Below, in pieces: positions 25,501-33,611 of a stretch of 64,000 nucleotides of DNA. The position numbers and the translations under genes were made by a program. The DNA is from Dokdonella_A soli. Its GTDB lineage: Bacteria; Pseudomonadota; Gammaproteobacteria; Xanthomonadales; Rhodanobacteraceae. The DNA lies in assembly GCF_039523175.1 (NCBI RefSeq), contig NZ_BAAAEU010000024.1, positions 124,001-188,000 on the forward strand, read 5' to 3'. Position 1 is the first letter of the stretch. Each line of letters opens with the position of its first letter. The notes under the pieces are model-generated. The model had not been told where the DNA came from, did no database searches, and saw only the letters and a list, made by a program, of their open reading frames with translations.

Positions 25501-27401
25501 GGATGCTCGTCGGCGAACGCGGCGAAGATGTCTACGCCCGGCGCGCTGATGCCCGGTGACAGGCTGCCCTCGAACGTGCTGCTGGGGCCGCGCGAGGAGA
25601 AATCTGCGAGTTGATCGCCCGTGGCCGGGTCGAGACTGCGCGTAATCGTTGTCGCGGAGATCGTCGCGTTGTGCGCGCTGACGCCGTCTGCCATCCAGGC
25701 CTGCAGCGCCTGTCCGTCCCACGAATGAAGTTGCACGCCCGGCAGCGGATACACATCGTTGCTCAGATCGTCCAGGTCGTTGGGGTAGCCGGCGTTGACT
25801 AGCACAAAGCCGCCGGCGCCGCCGGCGCGGACGTTCGCCGCTTTGGCCAAGTGTGCGACTGCGCCACGCTTGCAGACGACAATCTGGTTACTGGTAAAAG
25901 TCCCGGCCGCGAACGGGTTCGCGCAAAGCCCGTCGCCGGTGGCGTTGACCAGGATCCCCGTGACTCCGCTGGCAGAAATGCCGCCGTAAGTCGTCGACGG
26001 ATCAGTGGCAAATGCAGGCGGTGCCGTGGCGCCGCCGGTTAACGTCAGTTGTTTCTGCGGGATGTTCAGCACACGATCGTGAGTGCTGGCGGCGACTGCT
26101 AAATACCAGGGCGCAGAGTGCGACAAGGTGAAGAAATTAGGTCCATTGTTTCCTGCTGCCGCTGCGATCGCAATGCCCGCTGCGCGCGCCGACAAGAACG
26201 ATAGTGCAAGGGCATCGTCCCATGGAAATCGTTCGTTGCCCCCGATCGAGAAGTTGATGACATCGACACCATCCTGGATGGCCTGATCGACTGCCGTAAT
26301 GACTGCTTCGTCTGGGCAGCCGCCGGTCGGGAAGCATACTTGGTAGGCGATGATGTTCGCATGCGGTGCGACTCCCGAGACTTTCGCGAAGGAGAATCCG
26401 GTCGGTGTACCGGCTCCATCGCCAAGCGAGGACCCAACCAGCGGCACATTGTTCACAACGTTGCCCGCTGCGGTGCTCGCGGTGTGGCTGCCGTGGCCGT
26501 TGTAGTCTTCGCCGCTGGGCGGACGAACGCCCTGGTAGCTATTGGTGATGACGGGCCAGCTCCACACGCCAATCAACTTGTCGTTGCAGACTGCGGTACC
26601 CTTCGCGCAATCGCCCAAATAGTGGCCCGAACCGAGCGGATTGGTGTGGACATAACCGTCGCCGCCGACTGCGGCGAACGAAGGATGATCTGTATTGGCA
26701 CCGGAATCGAGCATTCCGACCACGATGCCTTCGCCTTGGTAGGGTAGGCCCGAGTTCGAGCCGCCCGTCCAGACGGTCTTGGCGCCGATGAATTCGGGGC
26801 CGCGATCGGTCAGCATCGGGCGCAGATCAGAGCGTTGCACGTAGGCGACCTGCGGCAGCTGTGCCAGTGTCGACGCCTGCTGCTGGGTCAGCGCGACGGT
26901 GAAGCCATTGATGGAGTCGGTGAAATGACGCCGTACAGGCGCGTCGATGCCTTTGCTGTGAGCCGCCGCCAGCACCGCCTCGTGCCGGCTCTGGAGGTAC
27001 TGGCGGTAAGCAGCAACGGGCGCTGCATTGCTGATCGGCGATCGAGCCGACATTGAATGGTGCTGCAGCGCATCCTTCGTTGCGGCGTAACCGCGCACGC
27101 GTCCATCGTATGTGGCTACCGACAAATCGTGCAGACGAACGATATAGACATCGGTGCCGTTGCGATCCGGTTCCGCGATGAACTTGCTGCGACTGGAGGG
27201 TTTCACCTGTTGGTTCAGGCCACCTGGATGGCCTTGATGCACGCCCGCGGAGTCGACGGCCGTGGCGCCCGCCTTGGGCGGCAACAGAGGGACCTGTTGG
27301 AGGCTGGTGGGTGCCGAGACACCGGCTGCGACGGTTATGGATGAAACAAGAGTCAGCAGAACGCCGGCGGATGCCCGTCGCCGCCAATATGATTTACGCA
27401 C
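22560..27401 (-). CDS. Secreted subtilisin-like (S8) serine protease with a long C-terminal extension
   Basis: A 1613-aa secreted protease. A signal peptide is followed by an inhibitor I9-like prodomain (about 80-190, DVYIVRLHDL). The catalytic triad is Asp232 (GMLDSGANTDHP), His303 (NGHGSHTAS) and Ser652 (SGTSMASPHVAG), with the oxyanion Asn near 418 (AAGNNGP). A PA domain is inserted at about 490-570, as in C5a-peptidase-like and plant subtilases. About 900 residues follow, with fibronectin/Ig-like domains. The C-terminus ends DTIFANGFE, a tail shared by many secreted Xanthomonadales proteins. A hairpin terminator follows. Confidence 0.93.
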   Translation of the reverse strand: MRKSYWRRRASAGVLLTLVSSITVAAGVSAPTSLQQVPLLPPKAGATAVDSAGVHQGHPGGLNQQVKPSSRSKFIAEPDRNGTDVYIVRLHDLSVATYDGRVRGYAATKDALQHHSMSARSPISNAAPVAAYRQYLQSRHEAVLAAAHSKGIDAPVRRHFTDSINGFTVALTQQQASTLAQLPQVAYVQRSDLRPMLTDRGPEFIGAKTVWTGGSNSGLPYQGEGIVVGMLDSGANTDHPSFAAVGGDGYVHTNPLGSGHYLGDCAKGTAVCNDKLIGVWSWPVITNSYQGVRPPSGEDYNGHGSHTASTAAGNVVNNVPLVGSSLGDGAGTPTGFSFAKVSGVAPHANIIAYQVCFPTGGCPDEAVITAVDQAIQDGVDVINFSIGGNERFPWDDALALSFLSARAAGIAIAAAAGNNGPNFFTLSHSAPWYLAVAASTHDRVLNIPQKQLTLTGGATAPPAFATDPSTTYGGISASGVTGILVNATGDGLCANPFAAGTFTSNQIVVCKRGAVAHLAKAANVRAGGAGGFVLVNAGYPNDLDDLSNDVYPLPGVQLHSWDGQALQAWMADGVSAHNATISATTITRSLDPATGDQLADFSSRGPSSTFEGSLSPGISAPGVDIFAAFADEHPFDPGSALSRDWALESGTSMASPHVAGAMALVRQAHPDWTAAEVQSALQMTASQTVTYGATPYTPAKPAGTYRAGSGRVDVLAAVNAGLVMDESAANFTWANPHNGGDVLQLNLPQLVDSHCRDVCSWIRTVTATRDGTWTVSAGPWTFDRWSTGEGEISQNGIRFDAYPATFTLRAGESKSILLRADLTDAQFRYDGTTHTSASEQIELWSKVLFTPSNSAIPAAHWPISVNFDHGVLPKTLELNAHRDQGSYRLHNVNLPAMASTSYRTYGLTRPSVQDISLNQDIDHIPPQDDGDYSHNNTRTYLVDVPAGSARLVVENLKNVATTADARWKAGWLTIYVGIDSNGTGVPDFTNETLCVSNTEVELNYCSISHPDAGRYWVFINNVRGGLADGDPTIILDTYRLATAVVPETPGVGVQVSGPASTTGAPVDLDLNWNLPPMATDDVAYAAFDVGLGNAPGSVGFVPVKITRGGDDVGMTVSQTRARPGDVIDVHMHVRENDSGMDRFFNLQSILPSGLTLVPGSATVNTSAQRANLSVAGNSLQIAGTQKDSENWPRDYVVTTSRNDPLCRTPIFSANGQSSSGGFVGLVKTLGLQPNFGGHADLYATASATIPLANYWDGGYSLYNNSEFFSYPDLQISPQGWVIMEPNFGYTMFLHQKFPYLTLPYTPMIGVLWKGTPQGLGFNGPSAVDALATPLNISMDPSQTTGMAVAYGTNSHDLIFEWVGARSEHIDLNTGVTTTLDDKYDFELLLNRDYRFGDGEFEMIMAYDNLNFGSQASQGSIGVQGYHGPLTSFGPLNGDLAVNYAYNDLQSKLSNGLLVCYDYRGPESTQFDLNFKVRVSELAAGTNQLLHWASHIDGMTDRNVDAVIQVVGNLTLAGIADQITAPNTTLHDIPVLYHDNGTGPDTVSVSGAHVTAVVHGNAPGDTFDLIPDPNFVGSTVVTVTVSDQNNPSDHASTSFSLLIGSDTIFANGFE

Positions 27402-27716
27402 GAGTGAATTCCCCTAGCGAAACGGATCCGGCACAGCGCCGTGCCTCGATAGTCTTGGTCGCCTAGGGGATCACGCCATTCACAGGGGATTCGGGTTTCA
27501 TTCGGGTTTCATTCGGATCTCATCGGGGCTTCGTTCTTGCCACGTTTTCGGTGCGCTCGACAGCGCGACCGGTATCGGCCCGACGCCGAGCTTTGCCACG
27601 CAGCAGACCTTCGCCACCGGAACGCTTCCCCAGTCGGTCACGGTCGCCGATGTGAATGGCGATGGCAAACCCGATCTCGATGTGCCGTCAGCGATCTGAT
27701 TCGTATTGCCTGGCGT
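27402..27716. other. Intergenic region with direct repeats and an FG-GAP remnant
   Basis: Between the S8 protease and the regulator gene. TTTCATTCGGG occurs twice in tandem near 27497-27525, probably in the promoter region. The plus strand 27550-27699 is a separate coding remnant, listed below. Confidence 0.5.
27550..27699 (+). pseudogene. FG-GAP/VCBS repeat protein, C-terminal fragment
   Basis: The frame reads GALDSATGIGPTP, then FATGTLPQSVTVADVNGDG, then KPDLDVPSAI before a stop. ADVNGDGKPDL is the calcium-binding signature of FG-GAP/VCBS repeats. There is no start codon and no signal peptide, so this is a stub of a larger secreted protein gene, whose 5' part has been lost. Confidence 0.55.
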
Positions 27717-30107
27717 TCAATGCGCGGGGGCTTCGCGGGCCGATACAGGCACGGCTCGAGCGTCTTGCGGGATCGTCCGCTCCCCGGCGAGGACGCCAGC
27801 CCTTGCCAGCGCCGCCTGGTGCGCCTCGTCGCGACCGAGCGCGGCATACAGACGCGCTTCGAGAACAGCGCAGCCAAAATCGCGGTCAGACCAGCGTGAC
27901 AGTCGCCCGACCTCGACGGCAGCGGCTTCGAGGTCGCCCTCGGCCATGAGCGCATTGGCATACGCCGAGGCGACCGCCGCGACATCCGCGGGCACTGCCT
28001 GCTGCTCAGCGAGCGAGCGAGCGCTGTCGAACTCGGCGCGCCATTTCCGGCTTTCATCGAAGTGCTGGCCATAAACGGCGCGTGCCAGCTGCGCGAGCAA
28101 CCTGGCGCGGGGCTCGCCGATCTCGTCCGCCCAAGCCTTGAAGGCATCAAGCTGCGCGGATGCCCTCGCCGCATCCCGCGCGCGTGACAGCGCTTCAACC
28201 TCGATCAGCCAACCCCGCGCTCGCAGGTCCGTATATCCCGGTTGCCCCAACGTGTCGACGGCGGCGGCGGCCAGTTGCGCGGCGGTAGCGAAATTCTCGC
28301 CATCGAGTTCGAGCTGCGCTAGCGGAATCGCGGCGGCCGCGGAGGTTGCGTCCCCCGCCGCGGGATGGGCATCGCGGACCCCGGCGAGGACGGCACGCGC
28401 GTCGCGCAGGCGGCCGACCCCGGCAAGCGCCTTGCCGCGCGATATCGAGAGTGAGTCCCGCGTATCCTGGTTTTCGATTCGCGTGGCGAGCTTCGCCGCA
28501 GCGTCGACTGCGTCCATGGCCTTGGCGGGTTCAAGCAGCGAGAGCTGGCAGCTGATCTGGCCGATATACGTGAAGATCGCCTCGTTGAGCGCGCCCCACT
28601 GCTCGAAGCCCGCGCTGGCGCGGACGAATTGGGGCAGCGCCTGCGCCGGCCGGCCCTGATCGAGATCGAGAAAGCCCTCGTTCGCCTCTACACGTATGAG
28701 CGCAAGCGTATCGTTGGCCTGCTTGAGCGCGATGCGTGCGCGTGAGTAGTCGGCGGCGGCAGCCTCGAAATGACGCTGCTCTTTCGCTGCCCCCGCGCGG
28801 CCGAGATACGCCTGCCCCAGCTGCGCGGGTTCGGACCGCGCGACGAGCAGGTCGATGGCTTCAGCGAAAAAGCGTTCGGCTTCCTGCGGTTGATCGCTGC
28901 GAATCGCGACTGCGCCGAGTCCGTTCAGAACCGAGGCGCGCAGGACCGGCGCCGTCTGCGCGGGCGCCTCGTTGAGCAATGCGACGAGACGGCGGCGAGC
29001 GGCATCCAAATGTCCACCGCGAAAATCGATCTTGGCCAGCCGCAAGCGAACTTCCGGCGCTTGCTGCTCGACCGCCGGCGTGCGCTCGATCAGCGCCTGG
29101 GCGGTGGCGGGGTCATCGGCCAGAATCGCGGCATCCATACGTTTGATCAACTCCGCATACGGCGCAGCATCATTAGTGACTGCGGGCGCTTCGCGGCCGA
29201 GCGCGATCAGCAGCTTGTCGGCAGCGAGGCGCGCCGCTTCAGTCGCGTCGTGCGCCGTCGCTTCGGCGACATGGTGCTGCCCTTCCCCGTCGTCAGCGTC
29301 GAGGTGTACGCGCCAGCCGTCATCGCTGCGGCTCGCTCGCGGCGACACCAGCAGGCGGAATCCGGCCGCGTCGCGCAACGAACCGCTACGGCGACTGGCC
29401 GGCAATTGCAGCAGTGCGATCATGTTTTCGCTGGGCACGGTCGGCACGCCGGATTTGCGCAAACGCGTCGCAACGACATCCATGACACTGAAGCGCAGCC
29501 AGCTCCAGTCGGAGCCGGGTTCAACCTCAGCAGGAACCACGGCCGCAGTTATCGCTCCTTCGGCCGGCGACACGGCGACTGGGCGCTCGCGCCGTGCTTC
29601 GTCGCGGAAGTACGGCCTGACAAGGATGGCCGCGAGCAGCACGAGACCCACCAGAGCGATCGGCCCAAACACGTGGAATCGACGTTTCGTCGCCGGCGTC
29701 GTGGCAGACACGACGCTCGTAGATGCCACCCGCGTGTGCGCTATGGCGAGCGCGGCCGCGGAATCGCCGCCGTCCGCAGACTGCTCCGGCGCTATGTCTA
29801 CCGAAGCGGCCCAGCGATAGCCGAAACGCGGGATCGTGCGAACGATGCGCTGCTCCTTGCCGTCGTCGCCGAGCTCGCGTCGGATGCGCAGCATCGTCTG
29901 TCCCAGCAGCGTGTCGCTGACTTCGGCCCTCCCCCACACCGCCGCCACGAGCTCGTCGCGCCCCACCGCTCGATCGTGATGTTCGACCAGGTACGCCAGA
30001 CAGTCGAACACGTGGGGCGGCAAGGCAACCAGGCTGCCGGCGCGCCATAGCTCGCGGCCAGCGGGATCCAAGCGGCAGTTGTCGAAACAATAGATACAAC
30101 GTGTCAT
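27717..30107 (-). CDS. ToxR/CadC-type membrane regulator with TPR-like C-terminus
   Basis: A 796-aa membrane-bound transcription factor. The N-terminal winged helix (residues 1 to about 105) has the OmpR/PhoB-like LVEHHDRAVGRDELVAAVWG and RTIPRFGYRW segments. One membrane helix lies at about 142-166 (FGPIALVGLVLLAAILV). The periplasmic or extended C-terminus is alpha-helical with many TPR-like Ala/Leu/Tyr repeats up to the end. Such proteins usually control adjacent genes. Here the S8 protease lies downstream on the same strand. No ligand can be assigned. Confidence 0.85.
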   Translation of the reverse strand: MTRCIYCFDNCRLDPAGRELWRAGSLVALPPHVFDCLAYLVEHHDRAVGRDELVAAVWGRAEVSDTLLGQTMLRIRRELGDDGKEQRIVRTIPRFGYRWAASVDIAPEQSADGGDSAAALAIAHTRVASTSVVSATTPATKRRFHVFGPIALVGLVLLAAILVRPYFRDEARRERPVAVSPAEGAITAAVVPAEVEPGSDWSWLRFSVMDVVATRLRKSGVPTVPSENMIALLQLPASRRSGSLRDAAGFRLLVSPRASRSDDGWRVHLDADDGEGQHHVAEATAHDATEAARLAADKLLIALGREAPAVTNDAAPYAELIKRMDAAILADDPATAQALIERTPAVEQQAPEVRLRLAKIDFRGGHLDAARRRLVALLNEAPAQTAPVLRASVLNGLGAVAIRSDQPQEAERFFAEAIDLLVARSEPAQLGQAYLGRAGAAKEQRHFEAAAADYSRARIALKQANDTLALIRVEANEGFLDLDQGRPAQALPQFVRASAGFEQWGALNEAIFTYIGQISCQLSLLEPAKAMDAVDAAAKLATRIENQDTRDSLSISRGKALAGVGRLRDARAVLAGVRDAHPAAGDATSAAAAIPLAQLELDGENFATAAQLAAAAVDTLGQPGYTDLRARGWLIEVEALSRARDAARASAQLDAFKAWADEIGEPRARLLAQLARAVYGQHFDESRKWRAEFDSARSLAEQQAVPADVAAVASAYANALMAEGDLEAAAVEVGRLSRWSDRDFGCAVLEARLYAALGRDEAHQAALARAGVLAGERTIPQDARAVPVSAREAPAH

Positions 30108-30144
30108 CCGACCAGCCTAGCCGGTTCGCGCACGCCGCGCATCC

Positions 30145-30315
30145 GAAGAACGCACCGCCGGGCAGCCCGTACCTCTGACCGCGCGCAGGCGGCAAGCCCT
30201 CGTCGGCGACCTTGTACGTGCCGTGCACGACGTACTCGGCGGCGGCGTGCGCGCCGTCCGGATTCGACGTCACAACGATGTCGTGCAGCTGCTCCGAATA
30301 GCTGCGGCCCATGCG
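30145..30315 (-). pseudogene. NTF2-like (SnoaL/ketosteroid isomerase-related) protein, 3' part
   Basis: Continuation of an NTF2-like protein: GRSYSEQLHDIVVTSNPDG, AAEYVVHGTYKVADEG, LPPARGQRYGLPGGAFF. It is cut at the left edge of the insertion at 30316. Joining it to 33358-33454 across a 4-bp duplication restores an unbroken frame (FKTFLARM-GRSYSEQL). The C-terminus after GAFF is also lost (the family normally continues with FEVRDGKI). Confidence 0.7.
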
Positions 30316-30363
30316 TGCGGATTCCGGTCAAACTGAACATCGATTCCGGCGAGGGCTGAACAT

Positions 30364-30880
30364 GCTACTGGTGGTAACCAAGCCACCGTAATGAGCAAAT
30401 TCCGGCCTGGCTAAATACGGTCGCTGCCGCTATGGGGGCGTGCCCGGATGCTGAATGGCGCCAATGGTTGTGCGTGCCACGCGTCATGCTTCCGTGGATC
30501 GCCGCCCAACGCAATAAGCCATCCGCTTTCCGGGCGAAGCCTCGGACATCCGCAAATTAGCTCGATACGCGCCCTGGACAAACGGGAGTAGGGCAAACAA
30601 CGAGGTCAAAGCATCAATGAGCCAAGCCGGGATCGTTTCTGGCGAGCTGATCAATGCCGGAGTGTCTTGCTCCAGTTCGACCTTTTCGATCGTTGCCACT
30701 GCCCCGGTGCTTAAAGGACCCCGATCTCTTCCGGATACAACGTGCCGTTGGTGTCGTTCATATTGTCCTGGGGCGCCGCCGGGCTCGATGAACCGAGCGA
30801 AAAGCTCGAAGTACCGGGCACGGCTGGGGCGCCGAGCTTTGAGCTCGGACTGTCGAGTTCGATGCCCGGCACGCCAGGCT
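30364..30880. other. Non-coding left part of the insertion
   Basis: About 515 bp between the left end and the LysR gene. A third degenerate end unit (AAATTCCGGCCTGGCTAAATA) lies at 30399-30419. Two open frames on the minus strand (one ending NDTNGTLYPEEIGVL) are open but match no family I know. They could be leftovers of the host from which the cassette came. Confidence 0.4.
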
Positions 30881-31780
30881 TCAACCCTGCGGATTGATCT
30901 GCCCTTCCATCGATGCGAATTCCAGCACCATGAAATCAACCAGCGCACGGATGCGCGGGGTGTCCCGCATGTCGGAATGAAAGCCGACACGCACGGCGCG
31001 CACCACGCCGGGATGCGGCACTGCCACTCGGCGCAGCGAGGGCTCCCGATTCGCCAGCAGGCAAGGCAGCACGGCCATGGCCGTGCCACTGCGCACGGCC
31101 GCAAGGTGCGCGCGCAACCCGTTGGCATGAAGCACCGTGCGTGCGCGATGCGCCAACACCGGTAGCCAGGCCTCATGGGGCACCTCTCCAGCCGCACGAT
31201 CCAGAAGCACCAGCAGGTGGCCGCTGAAGCCATTGGTGGCTTCCGGCGATCCATGACGTTCGAGATAGTTTTCGGAGGCGTACAGCGCGTAGGCGATTTC
31301 GCCTATGCGGCGCTCCACCAGGTTTTCCTGCGCAAACGACCCGAAACGGAAGGCCAGGTCCGCCTCGCGGCGCGCAAGGTTGAACACCTTCGTGTCGTTG
31401 ACCAGTTCGATCACCAGTCCGGGATGCACCGCCCCGAACCGTGCCAGCATCGGGGCGATCACCTCATCCCCCAGCCAATCCAGGCTGGTCACCAGGATCT
31501 CGCCACTCAGGCCGGTATCGCGCGCGGCCACCTGTCGCTGCACCGACAGGGCGCCCGCATCCATCCGCTCCAGGCCATCGACGAGGGACTGGCACAACAC
31601 GGTGGGGCGCAGGCCGCCCGCTTCGCGGTCGAACAGTTTCGCGCCCAGGCGTCGCTCCAGCCCATCAAGCCGTCTGCTTGTAGTGGGCTGCGTCGTACCG
31701 AGTGAGCGCGCAGCGGCGCTCAAGGTGCCATGGCGCACGATGGCCAGCGCCACTTTCAGATCGTTCCAGTCCATCGTCAT
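30881..31780 (-). CDS. LysR-family transcriptional regulator
   Basis: A 299-aa LysR regulator. The N-terminal winged helix is DLKVALAIVRHGTLSAAARSLGTTQPTTSRRLDGLE (residues 5-40), followed by the substrate-binding domain. The start is the ATG at 31780 with a GGAAGG ribosome binding site. A second ATG is two codons later. It is divergent from the VOC-SDR pair, so it probably controls them from the 160-bp shared region. The inducer is unknown. All three genes are inside the insertion. Confidence 0.92.
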   Translation of the reverse strand: MTMDWNDLKVALAIVRHGTLSAAARSLGTTQPTTSRRLDGLERRLGAKLFDREAGGLRPTVLCQSLVDGLERMDAGALSVQRQVAARDTGLSGEILVTSLDWLGDEVIAPMLARFGAVHPGLVIELVNDTKVFNLARREADLAFRFGSFAQENLVERRIGEIAYALYASENYLERHGSPEATNGFSGHLLVLLDRAAGEVPHEAWLPVLAHRARTVLHANGLRAHLAAVRSGTAMAVLPCLLANREPSLRRVAVPHPGVVRAVRVGFHSDMRDTPRIRALVDFMVLEFASMEGQINPQG

Positions 31781-31940
31781 CGGGCAGGGCCTTCCCCATG
31801 CGTTTTTGAATGACGGGTATGCCAAATCAATGACTGCATCCGCCCATAGCGCTTCCTAGACTGTCACGCATCTTCCGCTGCCAAACAAGCCGCGCGCGCC
31901 GATGCCGCGGACCGCGTTCCGACTTCAGGAAACCGACGAC

Positions 31941-32318
31941 ATGCTCCAGATCGACCACCTCATCCTTCGCGTCAGCGACGCCAAGGCATCCGCCCGGTTC
32001 TACTGGCAATTTCTCGGTCTGCGCCACGAGGGAACCGCGGCGTCATTCGAAGTGCTGCGCGTCAACGACCACTGCACGCTCTACCTGCTGGCCGAGTCCC
32101 CGAAGGATCCCGTCCATCTGGCTTTTTGCCTGGACCGGAGCGCCTTTGAAGGCGTGCGCGTGCGGCTGCAGGCGGCGGGCGTTCCGTTCGGAGGTGCGCC
32201 GTTTGTCCGGGATGGCCAACCCGCCTCGCAACTTGGTGCCCGCGGGTGGGCAGAGGCGCTGTACTTCTTCGATCCCGATCAACACAACATCGAGGTGCGA
32301 ACCCATGACGAACACTGA
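31941..32318 (+). CDS. VOC family (glyoxalase-like) protein
   Basis: A 125-aa vicinal-oxygen-chelate protein. Both paired beta-alpha-beta-beta-beta modules are present. The metal-ligand positions are His6 (QIDHLILRV), the HLAF stretch, and the C-terminal FFDPDQHNIEVR with Glu near 119. Candidates are glyoxalase, fosfomycin or bleomycin resistance, or dioxygenase type activities, which cannot be distinguished. The 3' end overlaps the SDR start by 14 nt, so they are translated together. It is cargo of the insertion. Confidence 0.88.
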   Translation: MLQIDHLILRVSDAKASARFYWQFLGLRHEGTAASFEVLRVNDHCTLYLLAESPKDPVHLAFCLDRSAFEGVRVRLQAAGVPFGGAPFVRDGQPASQLGARGWAEALYFFDPDQHNIEVRTHDEH

Positions 32319-33111
32319 TGCTTCCGACCTTGCCGGCGGCGCCATTCTCCCCACGTTCCCGGGCCTGCAAGGCAAGGTGGCCGTGGTCACTGGGGGCTCG
32401 CGCGGCATTGGCGCCGCCACCTGTCTAGCCCTCGCACGCAACGGCGTGCGCCTGGCAATCAACGGACGCGACCGCGTGGCGCTGCAGGCAAGTCTGGAGG
32501 CCGTGCAGGGTATCGGCGGGGAAGCGATCACCGTGGAAGCCGACTGCTCGGATTTCGCGCAGGTCCAGCACATGCGGACCCGGGTTGAAGCGCACTTCGG
32601 CGTGCCGGATTTCGTGCTCGCCTTCGCAGGCGGCGGTACGGGAAAGCCCGTTCCCGTGCAGGACATCACCGAACAGGACTGGCGATCAAGTATCGACAAC
32701 AACCTCACGTCGACATTCTTTACGCTCAAAAGTTTCCTACCCGGCATGCTCGCACGCGGCAGTGGCGGCATGTTGACCATGGCCTCTGCCGGCGCGCGCG
32801 TGGCATCGGGAGCGCCAGCGGGATATGGCGCGGCGAAGGCCGCCATCATCATGCTGACGCGCCACCTGGCGCGGGAGGTGGGCCCGGAGGGGTTGCGCGT
32901 CAACTGTATTTCGCCCTCGGCGGTGCTGACAGAACGCACGCGGGCCACACTCCCGCCCGAGCGGCAGACACGCATGCTGGAGGCGTTTCCACTCGGACGC
33001 CTGGGTACGCCGGAAGACATTGCCGCCGCCTCCCTGTTCCTGCTGAGCGGTGCCTCCGCGTGGATCACCGGCGTGGTGCTTGATGTGGCGGGAGGCCGGG
33101 TCATGGTGTGA
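32305..33111 (+). CDS. SDR family oxidoreductase
   Basis: A 268-aa short-chain dehydrogenase/reductase. The NAD(P)-binding motif is TGGSRGIGA (29-37), the catalytic residues are Ser161 (MASAG), Tyr174 and Lys178 (YGAAK), and the C-terminal LGRLGTPEDIAAASLFLLSG block is typical of the classical FabG-like SDRs. The start ATG (32305) lies within the VOC gene. Preference for NADPH is suggested by the Arg after the Gly motif (INGRDR), not proven. Substrate unknown. Confidence 0.92.
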   Translation: MTNTDASDLAGGAILPTFPGLQGKVAVVTGGSRGIGAATCLALARNGVRLAINGRDRVALQASLEAVQGIGGEAITVEADCSDFAQVQHMRTRVEAHFGVPDFVLAFAGGGTGKPVPVQDITEQDWRSSIDNNLTSTFFTLKSFLPGMLARGSGGMLTMASAGARVASGAPAGYGAAKAAIIMLTRHLAREVGPEGLRVNCISPSAVLTERTRATLPPERQTRMLEAFPLGRLGTPEDIAAASLFLLSGASAWITGVVLDVAGGRVMV

Positions 33112-33357
33112 CCAGTGCGCGAAGGTCCACCATCGGTCGGAAGCGATCGCTGGACGGAGCGAGCGGTGGCAGGCAAGCCGGTTGCCCGTTGGGCAATACG
33201 CTGTATGGCAAGCGAGAAATCACTCCCCACACAAATTTCCCAGTCGTGACGCAAGGGCTCACGCAAGAGCCACTTGCTCACTTCCAGCAACCGGTTCAAT
33301 ACCAACGGCGTGTTCAGCCTTCATCGGAACAGATGTTCAATCTGACCGGAATCCGCA
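33112..33357. other. Right end of the insertion, no gene
   Basis: About 245 bp between the SDR stop and the right end of the insertion. I see no coding frame. The terminal 48 bp (33310-33357) are the right inverted repeat described for the element. Confidence 0.5.
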
Positions 33358-33454
33358 TGCGCGCGAGAAACGTCTTGAACGCATCGCGGCCGGTCTCGCG
33401 CGGCCCCTGGTTGAGGTCGTGCACGACATCGTCGGTCAGGTGTAAGCAAACATA
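33358..33454 (-). pseudogene. NTF2-like protein, 5' part
   Basis: The frame YVCLHLTDDVVHDLNQGPRE and then TGRDAFKTFLARM is the middle part of the same NTF2-like protein whose continuation is at 30145-30315. The insertion lies between them. The true N-terminus is also missing: upstream the frame runs into recombinase-tail repeat sequence. So the gene was damaged at both ends as well as interrupted. Confidence 0.65.
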
Positions 33455-33574
33455 CTTTGCGCCCACGGCCAAGCCGGTGACGTACCTGTTCTCTTCCCTG
33501 ATCGTTCCCTGAGCCTTCCCTGTTGGCTTCCCTGTTCAGATCACAGGAAAGTGGCGTCTCTATCGGCTCAATCT

Positions 33575-33611
33575 GGCCAGACAGGTTCTCTCGAATCTGC
33601 GCCCACCGCCA
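33575..33611. repeat. Leader block of the recombinase-associated repeat
   Basis: GGTTCTCTCGAATCTGCGCC followed by CACCGCCA. The same block precedes copy B (21743-21772) and stands alone with small changes at 34998-35030. It resembles a degenerate tRNA-Ser T-arm and 3' end. Confidence 0.55.

Larger units (their letters stand above)
30316..33357. mobile_element. 3042-bp insertion with IS21-like ends, carrying LysR, VOC and SDR genes and no transposase
   Basis: The left end TGCGGATTCCGGTCAAACTG and the right end (reverse complement) TGCGGATTCCGGTCAGATTG are inverted repeats extending about 48 bp. Each end has two units of the form GATTCCGG-N5-6-CTGAACA, the multi-repeat end structure typical of IS21-family elements. 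A 4-bp direct repeat TGCG flanks it (30312-30315 and 33358-33361), and removal restores an NTF2-like reading frame. Inside are only a LysR regulator, a VOC protein and an SDR. No istA or istB is seen. This looks like a mobile insertion cassette mobilised in trans. Confidence 0.7.

Noticed and set aside
30484..31254. Minus-strand frame overlapping the LysR gene
   Set aside because: A shadow of LysR in its upper part. The lower part (30484-30880) is open but matches nothing I know, has no ribosome binding site, and is reported only as unexplained sequence.
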